From assembly GCF_900156315.1 (NCBI RefSeq), contig NZ_FTNI01000012.1, positions 1 to 64,000 of the forward strand: a stretch of 64,000 nt of DNA, written 5' to 3'. The notes beneath the pieces are model-generated. The model was not told the DNA's origin, searched no databases, and saw only the letters and a program-made list of their open reading frames with translations. The translations under genes were made by a program, and so were the position numbers. This document shows, one piece after another, positions 57,581 to 64,000 of the stretch (its first letter is position 1; every line of letters starts with the position of its first letter). Source of the DNA: Microbispora rosea (lineage in GTDB: Bacteria > Actinomycetota > Actinomycetes > Streptosporangiales > Streptosporangiaceae).

Positions 57581-58201
57581 GTGGACACACAAGGCGCGGA
57601 CACCGCGCGGCGCGGGCGGATCGACGGCGACGAGGCGCGCCGCCGCATCCTCGACGCCGCCGAGCGGCTGTTCTACGCCCGGGGCGTCCAGGCCGTGGGC
57701 ATGGACCAGATCCGCGACGCGGCCGGGGTCTCGCTCAAGCGGCTCTACCAGTGCTACCCCTCGAAGGACGTGCTGGTAGAGGCCTACCTGGAGCATCGCG
57801 ACCGGCGGTGGAACCAGGCCCTGGCCGAGCACGTCGGCCGCGCCGCCGCCCCTCGCGAGCGGGTGACGGCCGTCTTCGGCTTCCTCGCCGAGTGGTTCGA
57901 AACGGCGGACTTCCGCGGCTGCTCGTTCATCAACGCCTTCGGCGAGCTCGGCCCGACGTCACCGCCCGTCGCCGCGGCGGCGCGGGCGCACAAGCGCAGA
58001 CTGCGGGAACGGCTCGGCACGCTCGTGACGGAGGCGGGCGCCGCCGACCCGGACGTGCTCGCCGACCAGCTCCTGCTGCTGGTGGAGGGGGCGATCGTCG
58101 CCGCCGCGATGGGCACGGCCACCGGCCCCGCCGAGCGGGCCCGGTCCGCCGCGCTGGCCCTGCTGTCGGCGGCCTGCCCGCCTGCCCCGCCCGGCCGGTG
58201 A
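57581..58201 (+). CDS. TetR-family transcriptional regulator
   Basis: A 206-aa TetR repressor. The HTH is RRRILDAAERLFYARGVQAV, then GMDQIRDAAGVSLKRLYQCY. The C-terminal domain (YPSKDVLVEAYLEHRDRRWN, WFETADFRGCSFINAFGELG) is of the YcdC/LmrA type. The GTG at 57581 has GAGGAGGGG upstream. It should bind the perfect operator that separates it from the DUF1348 gene, and repress both. The ligand is unknown. Confidence 0.9.
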   Translation: MDTQGADTARRGRIDGDEARRRILDAAERLFYARGVQAVGMDQIRDAAGVSLKRLYQCYPSKDVLVEAYLEHRDRRWNQALAEHVGRAAAPRERVTAVFGFLAEWFETADFRGCSFINAFGELGPTSPPVAAAARAHKRRLRERLGTLVTEAGAADPDVLADQLLLLVEGAIVAAAMGTATGPAERARSAALALLSAACPPAPPGR

Positions 58202-58211
58202 GCGCCGGGTC

Positions 58212-59195
58212 TCAGAGCCAGCCGCGTTTGGCCGCCTGCAGCCCCGCCTCGAAACGACTCCGCGCCCCGAGACGCTCCATGATCCCGGCCATCATGCGGC
58301 GGACCGTACGCTGCGAGAGCCCGAGCTGGCGGGCCGCCCCCTCGTCGGTGAGGCCCTCGGACAGCAGCTTGAGGAGCTGGTGCTCCTGCGCCGACAGCCC
58401 GTGGTCGTCCCGGGCCGGCGCGGACCCCACGGGCGTGGCCGCGCTCCAGATCTGCTCGAACAGCGCCAAAACCGCGGTGACGACGCCGGTGTCGACGACC
58501 TGGATCACCCCCTTGCGGGAGTCCGCGGAGTCCAGCGGCAGCAGGGCGATCTTCCGGTCGTACACCAGCATGCGCACGGGGAGCGTGGGCGTGGTGCGGA
58601 CGCTGGCCCCGTTCTGCGCCAGCCACTGCGCGTACGCCAGGGTGACCGGGTCGTTGCGGATGCTCTCCAGGCAGAGCGTCCGCATGGCGACTCCCCGGCC
58701 GAGGACCTGCAGGTCCAGGGGCTTGGCGGCTTCCAGGGCCCGGGGGTCGTGCGCACCGCGGGACATGAAGCTGGCCACCTCGCTGCGCGCGTTCGCGGCC
58801 AGTTCCTCGATGCGCGCCTGGACCTCGTCCATGCCGAGCAGGCTGTCGGTGCTGGAACGCACTCCCCAGGGACGATGGTCGGCGTACTCGCTCACGAGGT
58901 TGGCGACGGCGGCCTGCGCCTCCGCGATCTGCTGCTGCTGCCGTACGAGCTCGAACTGACGGCGCTGGAGCAGAGCCTGCAGGCCGGCCTCGGGGCTCAC
59001 CGGGCGGAAGTCCCCGGGCGACTCCCACGAGGGCCGGAGAAGCGCGAGTTCGGCCAGCTGGTCGAATGTCTTCCGTATCTCGTCCACGGTCACGGAAAGC
59101 TCGTCGGCGATGTCCTGAATATCCAGGTCACGCTTGGTGAGCAGCAGCCGGTAGACCTTCTCCGTCAGCTCGTCGAGCCCCAGAGATTCCAGCAC
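58212..59195 (-). CDS. TrmB-like/LuxR-type transcriptional regulator
   Basis: A 327-aa regulator with two DNA-binding parts: an N-terminal TrmB-like winged helix (MLESLGLDELTEKVYRLLLT, DELSVTVDEIRKTFDQLAEL) with coiled-coil (LVRQQQQIAEAQAAVANLVS), a middle sensor region, and a C-terminal LuxR HTH (LSAQEHQLLKLLSEGLTDEG, AARQLGLSQRTVRRMMAGIM). This layout is common among actinobacterial regulators adjacent to RiPP and secondary-metabolite genes. It points away from the downstream RiPP-like operon, so the intergenic region may hold its target promoter. Confidence 0.85.
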   Translation of the reverse strand: MLESLGLDELTEKVYRLLLTKRDLDIQDIADELSVTVDEIRKTFDQLAELALLRPSWESPGDFRPVSPEAGLQALLQRRQFELVRQQQQIAEAQAAVANLVSEYADHRPWGVRSSTDSLLGMDEVQARIEELAANARSEVASFMSRGAHDPRALEAAKPLDLQVLGRGVAMRTLCLESIRNDPVTLAYAQWLAQNGASVRTTPTLPVRMLVYDRKIALLPLDSADSRKGVIQVVDTGVVTAVLALFEQIWSAATPVGSAPARDDHGLSAQEHQLLKLLSEGLTDEGAARQLGLSQRTVRRMMAGIMERLGARSRFEAGLQAAKRGWL

Positions 59196-59505
59196 CCCCT
59201 GTACCTCCGCCCAAGAGGTCAGTGCATTCGGTGTTGATTGTGATCACTATCGCACTTTTCGGCAACCGTCCCTCCTGGCGAATCCGCTCGGAACGCCGTC
59301 CGGGAATGTTCCGGACAGGCCGTGCCCGGCCGGCCTCCCGCGATTCCCTCAGACCTGAATAGGTCACGGCCGCTTGGTGCCAGCCCGAACCCCTTCCGGC
59401 CGGAAAACGCCGCTGGCAATCTCGGATTCGTCGGCACCCCGCCCCGGGGTCGAGCCGACCGGCAAAGGACAGATCACCCCATTCGACGGACTGGAGGAGC
59501 CGGCC
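59196..59505. other. Intergenic region between the regulator and the small secreted peptide
   Basis: About 310 bp that must hold the promoters of the divergent regulator and the peptide gene. The peptide's ribosome-binding site (GGAGGAG near 59493) lies at its right edge. I saw no strong palindrome. Confidence 0.4.
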
Positions 59506-59724
59506 ATGAAGGCTGTCATTCGATTCGCAAGCACGTTCTCCGTCTCACTTCTCGCCGTCGCGGCGCTCTCCACCGCCGCCGTGGCCGAGAGCGGGGACGC
59601 CTGGAGCAACTCCTGGGACGGCAACTACGCGAGCTGCGTCGAGGTCCCCGGAGGCGGGACCGGGCCGAAGTGCCCGGGATCCGAGGGCGGCCCAATGCCG
59701 ATCGACCCCGTGGCCGGCCGGTGA
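59506..59724 (+). CDS. Small secreted peptide
   Basis: A 72-aa protein with a clear signal peptide (MKAVIRFASTFSVSLL, then LSTAAVAES). The mature part is about 45 residues with two cysteines (SCVEVPGGGTGPKCPG) and a Trp/Ser/Asn-rich head (GDAWSNSWDGNY). GGAGGAG lies 6 bases upstream of the ATG. It is not a lanthipeptide precursor by its signal peptide, but it lies next to the RiPP-like operon. It may be a signalling peptide or a surface protein. Confidence 0.65.
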   Translation: MKAVIRFASTFSVSLLAVAALSTAAVAESGDAWSNSWDGNYASCVEVPGGGTGPKCPGSEGGPMPIDPVAGR

Positions 59725-59767
59725 GGGCCGGATCGTGCATGGCGGCGCCCGTGACCGCGCTGATGCC

Positions 59768-60106
59768 ATGTACATAATCGCCGCCCGGCTCCTGCGGGGA
59801 TCGACGGCATCACACCACGCCTCACCGGATCTGTTGCAGCGGACGATCATCGCAACCGCCGAATCGTCATTCCGGGAAACCGGACCCGCCCTGGCGCACG
59901 TGTACTGCCGCGGCGACGACAACGGCATCTCCCTCATCCTCTACATACAGGCGAAGGATCTCGGCCAGGCCGAGAACGGCGCGCGAGAACTACTCCGCGA
60001 AGCGATGGAGAAGACCGACGGCATGACCGGCTGGACCATCGCGCACTGCAGCGCCGACCTCATCTCGCCGGTCATGGACACGATCGTCGGCGACGCCTCC
60101 AACTAG
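59768..60106 (+). CDS. Hypothetical protein
   Basis: A 112-aa soluble protein with alpha/beta pattern (TIIATAESSFRETGPALAHV, YCRGDDNGISLILYIQAKDL, GQAENGARELLREAMEKTDG) and the end WTIAHCSADLISPVMDTIVG. The ribosome-binding site is weak. It lies between the secreted peptide and the epimerase in the same direction and could belong to the same cluster. No family is recognised. Confidence 0.5.
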   Translation: MYIIAARLLRGSTASHHASPDLLQRTIIATAESSFRETGPALAHVYCRGDDNGISLILYIQAKDLGQAENGARELLREAMEKTDGMTGWTIAHCSADLISPVMDTIVGDASN

Positions 60107-60188
60107 CCCCACACCGACTGAGCAGTGAAAGGCGATCATCGCCATTCCTCTGACTACTTTTCCTGACGTTAATCAGATAGGAAAGTCA

Positions 60189-61133
60189 ATGTTCCCTGAT
60201 TTGCACCGACCGATCGCGCTGGCGGGCGCGGGCGGATATCTGGGCGAGGCGGTCCTCGGGCAGATCGCCGTCCGGTGTCCCGGCGCCGCCGTACGCGTGC
60301 TGGACGTCCGTCCGCCGGCCCCGGTCGCCGGTCTCGACCTGGAGCATGTCCAGGGTTCGCCCGCCGCCCCCCAGGCGCTCGGCCTGCTCATGCGGGGGGC
60401 CGGCGTCGCCCTGCACCTGGGTCTGCGGGCGCGGCGAGTCCATCCCCGGAGAAGCACGGACGGGGAAGCGATGACGGCGTTCGTCGCCGCGGCCGCCGCC
60501 CAGGCGGTGCCGCACCTCCTCTACTGCTCCTCAGGAGAGGTGTACGGCGAGGGCGCACGCCGGGCGCTGACCGAGGACGACCCGGTCGTCGCGCACTCCC
60601 CGCTGGCGCGCCTCCAGATCAGAGGCGAGAGCCTCGTCCGCGAGTTCGTGGAGACGGACGGCCGCTCGGCCACCGTCCTGCGTCCCTTCGGCACCTACGG
60701 GCCGGGCCAGCCGATCGGGTCGATGATCGGACGGCTCCTGCACGACGCCAGGCTCGGCCTGCCCGTGGCCGTGCCGGGCGACGGCACGCAGCTCCGCGCG
60801 TTCACCTACGTGGACGACGTCGCGCGGGGCATCGTGACCGCGCTGTGCCGCGACAACCGCGGGCGGGAGCCGTACGCCGTCTACAACCTGGCCTCACCGG
60901 AGATCTTCAGCCTGCGCGACCTGGCCCGGCAGGTCCTCTCGGTGACCGGCGGACGGGGTGGCGTCGTCCCACGGCCCCGGCACCTCCACGGCCAGGTCGC
61001 CACCCAGGTCCCGTGCGTCGAGAAGGCGGCGGAGGAGCTGGGCTTCCACGCCACGACGCTGCTGACCCAGGGCCTGTCGCTGTGCGCCCTGCACGCCGAT
61101 CTCGCCGCGGAACGCCAGTCGGCCGTGGCGTGA
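60189..61133 (+). CDS. NAD-dependent epimerase/dehydratase-like protein, active site altered
   Basis: A 314-aa extended SDR. The NAD site is LAGAGGYLGEAVLGQI, the catalytic Ser region is LLYCSSGEVYGEG, and the sugar-binding segments VLRPFGTYGPGQPIGSMIGR and GTQLRAFTYVDDVARGIVTA are present. Where the catalytic YxxxK normally follows (SPYxRxKLxxE), this protein has SPLARLQIRGESL, so both Tyr and Lys are replaced. It is unlikely to be a normal epimerase. It may bind NAD or a sugar as a non-catalytic partner. It heads the operon, with the kinase 28 bp downstream. Confidence 0.82.
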   Translation: MFPDLHRPIALAGAGGYLGEAVLGQIAVRCPGAAVRVLDVRPPAPVAGLDLEHVQGSPAAPQALGLLMRGAGVALHLGLRARRVHPRRSTDGEAMTAFVAAAAAQAVPHLLYCSSGEVYGEGARRALTEDDPVVAHSPLARLQIRGESLVREFVETDGRSATVLRPFGTYGPGQPIGSMIGRLLHDARLGLPVAVPGDGTQLRAFTYVDDVARGIVTALCRDNRGREPYAVYNLASPEIFSLRDLARQVLSVTGGRGGVVPRPRHLHGQVATQVPCVEKAAEELGFHATTLLTQGLSLCALHADLAAERQSAVA

Positions 61134-61161
61134 CGGCTCCACGAGAACGAGAGGTGATCAC

Positions 61162-62265
61162 GTGACCGACACATCCGCCCTCCACCGCTTCGACCCGCTG
61201 GCGCTTGATGCCGTACCGGAGGTGGACGCGCTCCTGGAACGGCTCGGCCTCGGCGCCTTCGACGGCGCCGACCTGACGGCCCACATCGGCAGGAACGACA
61301 ACTGGGCGGGCACCACCCGGGGCGGCGCGCGGGTCTTCGTGAAGCGGGTCGGCGACGGCTCTGGCGAGGACCTGCGCCGGTTCCGCCGCATCGTCACCTT
61401 CGACCTCCTGGCCACCCGGCCCGAGCTCGCCGACGTACGCGGGCCGCGCCTCCTGGGCTACGACATCGCCTCCCGGCTGGTCGTCTTCGAGCTGCTGACC
61501 GGGGTTTCCAGCGGTGCCGAACTCGCCGCCGAGGACGACTTCGGCGAGGACCTGTGTCACCAGGCCGGCCGCATCGTGGGCGCGCTGCACGCCTGCCGCC
61601 CGGAGCTCTCGCCGGTGAACATGGACGGCTCACCGCCGCCGCTGCCCGTGGTGTCCACCCTGGATGCCGTCCCGCTGCCGATGTTCCAGGCGCTCAGCGC
61701 GGCGGAGGTGGAGCTGTGGGGCATCCTGCAGTCCGACACCGCCATGGCCGACGCCCTGCGCGACCTGCGCCGGGCCGAGGACGCGGCGCCCCGGCGGCTG
61801 TGCCACTGCGATCTCCGGCTGGACCAGTTCCTCGTCGGCGACGGCCTGCTGCACCTGACCGACTGGGAGGAGTTCCGCCTGGGCGACCCGGCCAGGGACA
61901 TCGGCGGCTTCGCCGGTGAGTGGCTCTACCGCGCCATTCTCGGCATTCCCGGCGCCGCCGAGGACGGCGGCGAGCTCACCCACGCCGAGGTTCTGGCCCG
62001 CGGCGTACGCGAACTCGACCGGTTGCGGCCCAACATCCTCGCATTCTGGCGCGCCTACCGGGAGGCGTGCCCGGAGATCGACGACGGCCTCGCCACCCGG
62101 GCCGTCCGGTTCGCCGGATGGCACATGATCGATCGGGGCCTGGCCCGGGCCGCGCAGAACGCCCGCCTCGGCGCCGTCGACCGGGCCGCCGCCGGGATCG
62201 GCAGGAACGCGCTCCTGGAGCCGGAAAGGTTCGTCACCACCCTCGGATTGGGAGAGACCCTGTGA
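61162..62265 (+). CDS. LxmK-like kinase (class V lanthipeptide / RiPP phosphotransferase)
   Basis: A 367-aa protein of the aminoglycoside-phosphotransferase fold. The glycine-loop region AHIGRNDNWAGTTRGGARVF is followed by a Lys (VKRVG), the catalytic loop is LCHCDLRLDQFLVGDG and the metal Asp is in LTDWEEFRLGDPARDIGGFA. In class V lanthipeptides, LxmK-type kinases phosphorylate Ser/Thr of the precursor before elimination. The GTG start at 61162 follows GAGAGGTGATCAC, and the stop overlaps the HopA1 gene (GTGA). No precursor gene is visible nearby, so the substrate is unproven. Confidence 0.82.
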   Translation: MTDTSALHRFDPLALDAVPEVDALLERLGLGAFDGADLTAHIGRNDNWAGTTRGGARVFVKRVGDGSGEDLRRFRRIVTFDLLATRPELADVRGPRLLGYDIASRLVVFELLTGVSSGAELAAEDDFGEDLCHQAGRIVGALHACRPELSPVNMDGSPPPLPVVSTLDAVPLPMFQALSAAEVELWGILQSDTAMADALRDLRRAEDAAPRRLCHCDLRLDQFLVGDGLLHLTDWEEFRLGDPARDIGGFAGEWLYRAILGIPGAAEDGGELTHAEVLARGVRELDRLRPNILAFWRAYREACPEIDDGLATRAVRFAGWHMIDRGLARAAQNARLGAVDRAAAGIGRNALLEPERFVTTLGLGETL

Positions 62266-63224
62266 GCACCGTCGCCCTCCGTGTGCCCCTGCCCCTGCTG
62301 CGCGCCCTCGACGACGTCCACGTCGCTCCCGACGGTCCGCGCGCCACCGTCGGCGATCGCGAACTGGAGGCCGCCTCCGACGACTCCCTGCGGCACAAGC
62401 TGTGCGCCGCGCTCTACGACAGCGTGCACGCCGGGCGGCCGGCCCGCGACGGTCATCAGCCCCGCACGCTGCGGGAGCCGGACTTCGAGGAACGGCTGGC
62501 CGCCGCGACCCCGCATCGTACGACCACGGTCCTCGGCCGCGTGGTCAGCCCGCCCGAGGGGGACGCGTTCGTCGCGCTCGTCGACGGGCTCAGGGTGCGG
62601 ATGCCCGCCGAGCAGCACGACGCCCCGTCCCCGGACGGGCGGCTGGCGCTGCGCGTGCCCGCGCTGCGTCCCGCGCTGTCGCCGGGCTTCTTCCTGGTGG
62701 ACGGCTCGGCGGGCGGGATCGCCGAAGGTCCCGTCCTCCGGGTGTACGTCCACATCGCCGAGCCCTCGGCCGCCCCGGACGTGTGGCGGGCGGCGCTGGA
62801 GCGACTGGAGGCCTCCGGTCTGCCCTACCGCGCCAAGATCAGCTCCAGTGCCCGGCTGTTCCCCCGGCGGGACGCCCTGGTCGTCTACCTCGGCCCGCGC
62901 GCGTGGCACCTGGCCGACGACGTGCCGGCGGCGATCCGCGGGCTCACCGGCGTCGGCGAGGAGACCTCGGCCTTCGTGCACCGCCTGGCGCCCGGTGTGG
63001 GGCTCGCCTGGGATCCGCAGGACCGCCGCCCGGGCATGGGCCGGCTGAGTTTCGGCGAGCACCGGGCGACGGCGGTCGCCGAGGCGCTGCTCGCCCACGC
63101 CCGCGGCGGCGCCGAGGGCCCCCTGGAGATCACGCTCGCCGAGGCGTTCACCGCGGCCGGCATCGACCCGGCGCGGCCCGCACGCGACCTCGTCTCGCCC
63201 CGTCTCCCCCAGTTCGATCTCTGA
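62262..63224 (+). CDS. HopA1-like (LxmY-type) RiPP-maturation protein
   Basis: A 320-aa protein matching the T3SS effector HopA1 type found in class V lanthipeptide and thioamitide clusters. Features include LLRALDDVHVAPDGPRATVG at the N-terminus, LSPGFFLVDGSAGG, a strand-rich centre VLRVYVHIAEPSAAPDVWRA, SGLPYRAKISSSARLFPRRD and LAPGVGLAWDPQDRRPGMGR. In such clusters the HopA1-type protein acts with the kinase in dehydration (phosphate elimination) or cyclisation. It is translationally coupled to the kinase. The pairing is the strongest evidence for a RiPP locus here. Confidence 0.82.
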   Translation: MSTVALRVPLPLLRALDDVHVAPDGPRATVGDRELEAASDDSLRHKLCAALYDSVHAGRPARDGHQPRTLREPDFEERLAAATPHRTTTVLGRVVSPPEGDAFVALVDGLRVRMPAEQHDAPSPDGRLALRVPALRPALSPGFFLVDGSAGGIAEGPVLRVYVHIAEPSAAPDVWRAALERLEASGLPYRAKISSSARLFPRRDALVVYLGPRAWHLADDVPAAIRGLTGVGEETSAFVHRLAPGVGLAWDPQDRRPGMGRLSFGEHRATAVAEALLAHARGGAEGPLEITLAEAFTAAGIDPARPARDLVSPRLPQFDL

Positions 63225-63248
63225 CCCCGATCGAAGAGGAGGTCGTCA

Positions 63249-63568
63249 TGCCCCGTCCCCCCGCCCTTCCGGCCGACGACAAGCTCGCCATCGTGCTGGC
63301 GGTCCTGTCCGGCAAGCACACGGTCGCCGAGGCCGCCCGGCGGGCCGAGGTGTCCGAGCAGTCCATTCTCAACTGGCGCAAGCAGTTCATCGAGGGCGGC
63401 CGCAGCGGCCTGGAAGGGGCCCTGGCCAACCGCGCCTCCGAACGCGAGGCGGATCTCGCGGCCGAGGTCAAACGGCTCAAGACGGTCCTCGGCGAGGTCT
63501 ACCTGGAGCTCAACACCTGGCGCAAGATCGGCCACGTCCGCCGGGTCCCTACCCGGACCTCGAGATGA
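63249..63568 (+). CDS. IS3 OrfA-like helix-turn-helix protein within the RiPP-like operon
   Basis: A 106-aa protein resembling IS3 transposase OrfA: an HTH (HTVAEAARRAEVSEQSILNW, RKQFIEGGRSGLEGALANRA) and a coiled-coil (EREADLAAEVKRLKTVLGEV). Unlike a mobile element it has a strong ribosome-binding site (GAGGAGG) 25 bp after the HopA1 gene, and its stop overlaps the next ATG. No terminal repeats were found. It may be a domesticated transposase fragment acting as a regulator or structural protein of the operon. Confidence 0.65.
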
Positions 63569-63690
63569 TCCGGCTCGACCTGCGGGTCTCCATCTCGAGG
63601 TTCTGCGCCATCCTCGGCATCCCCCGCCGCACCTACACCCGCTGGCGGCGGCCGATCGAAGTCCCCGACACGACAAGGCAGGAACCGTGA
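63565..63690 (+). CDS. Mini OrfB-like peptide (41 aa)
   Basis: A 41-aa peptide starting in the ATGA overlap with the OrfA-like gene: MIRLDLRVSISRFCAILGIP, then RRTYTRWRRPIEVPD. This matches only the extreme N-terminal HTH of IS3 OrfB; the DDE catalytic core is absent. Its stop overlaps the GTG of the ABC transporter gene (GTGA), so the three reading frames are coupled. It looks like a deliberate truncation kept in frame with the operon, though a recent deletion could also explain it. Confidence 0.5.
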   Translation: MIRLDLRVSISRFCAILGIPRRTYTRWRRPIEVPDTTRQEP

Positions 63691-64000
63691 CCATCATGCT
63701 TCCGACACCCACCAAGGCCGCGGAGGACAGCGCGACGGCCGTCGCGGTCAGCGACCTCCGCATGCGGTACGGCGACCGCGACGTGCTGTGCGGAGTCGAC
63801 CTCACCGTACGGCGTGGCGAGGTCTTCGCCCTGCTGGGGCCGAACGGGGCCGGCAAGAGCACCACCATCGAGATCCTGGAGGGGTTCCGGCGCCGCTCCG
63901 GGGGCGAGGTGAGCGTGCTCGGAGCGGACCCCGACACGGCGGGCCCCGCCTGGCGCGGCGAGCTGGGCATCATCCTGCAGTCGTGGCGCGACCACCCCCG
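63687..64000 (+). CDS. ABC transporter ATP-binding protein (3' end outside window)
   Basis: The first 104 residues of an ABC ATPase of the CcmA/drug-export type. The GTG at 63687 overlaps the preceding stop; an ATG four codons in is possible. The Walker A motif is GPNGAGKSTT in LLGPNGAGKSTTIEILEGFR. A typical A-loop Tyr lies in LRMRYGDRDVLCGVDL. Signature and Walker B are beyond the window. In RiPP clusters such ATPases pair with a permease that exports the product or confers immunity. Confidence 0.85.
   Translation, partial: MTIMLPTPTKAAEDSATAVAVSDLRMRYGDRDVLCGVDLTVRRGEVFALLGPNGAGKSTTIEILEGFRRRSGGEVSVLGADPDTAGPAWRGELGIILQSWRDHP

Overview
This 64 kb window is high-GC actinomycete chromosome. 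It shows ATGA/GTGA-coupled operons, many GTG starts, F420-type LLM oxidoreductases, ergothioneine genes, a SpoOM-like protein and RiPP-like enzymes. The mix fits a filamentous actinomycete, probably of the Streptosporangiales type; that placement is inference from gene content.

Region 1 (about 1-26 kb) is accessory and decaying. It opens inside an IS3-family element that abuts a 5'-truncated MFS gene. Fragments follow: a truncated MarR-like gene, a BTAD-regulator remnant, a GNAT remnant, a thiolase remnant, two secreted or hypothetical remnants, and an integrase/IS701 chimera at 23.6-24.1 kb. Intact genes among them are stress and redox functions: a His-rich DUF4396 protein behind a CsoR-type copper operator, a TmrB-like ATPase bracketed by 35-bp inverted repeats, a secreted beta-propeller protein, an NhaA-DsbA fusion antiporter, MsrA/MsrB, an SDR, and an ergothioneine locus. 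In that locus egtD faces a Cys-rich copper protein, egtB and a coupled disulfide oxidoreductase. A cold-shock block (csp, DEAD-box helicase, MerR) and a secreted GH5 plus ricin-lectin enzyme close the region.

Region 2 (26.6-47.9 kb) is mostly core-like: ectoine/hydroxyectoine uptake (ehuBCDA), DUF6745 and DUF6624 proteins, a divergent TetR/MFS efflux pair with an operator, an LLM oxidoreductase, molybdate uptake modABC with a HTH-TOBE regulator, a methyltransferase, a YpfJ-like metallopeptidase, DedA, an LPG-synthase-like membrane protein, SpoOM, and several small secreted or HTH proteins. One of the secreted proteins carries a duplicated 68-residue module and a Gly-rich tail.

Region 3 (48.2-55.6 kb, minus strand) is a five-gene, translationally coupled operon: SWIM zinc finger, an unknown 493-aa protein, a VWA protein, a MoxR AAA+ ATPase and DUF5682. 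A ThiF/E1-like protein is divergent to it. This looks like a chaperone or conflict-type system of unknown role and is one of the two best leads. Tandem 36-bp repeats are attached to its tail.

Region 4 (57-64 kb) has a DUF1348/TetR pair around a perfect operator, a TrmB/LuxR-type regulator, a small secreted peptide, and an operon running off the window: a degenerate epimerase-like SDR, an LxmK-like kinase, a HopA1-like protein, two small IS3-transposase-like HTH proteins, and an ABC-transporter ATPase. The LxmK plus HopA1 pair is the signature of class V lanthipeptide biosynthesis. No convincing precursor peptide is visible in the window.

No rRNA genes, tRNA genes or CRISPR arrays were found.
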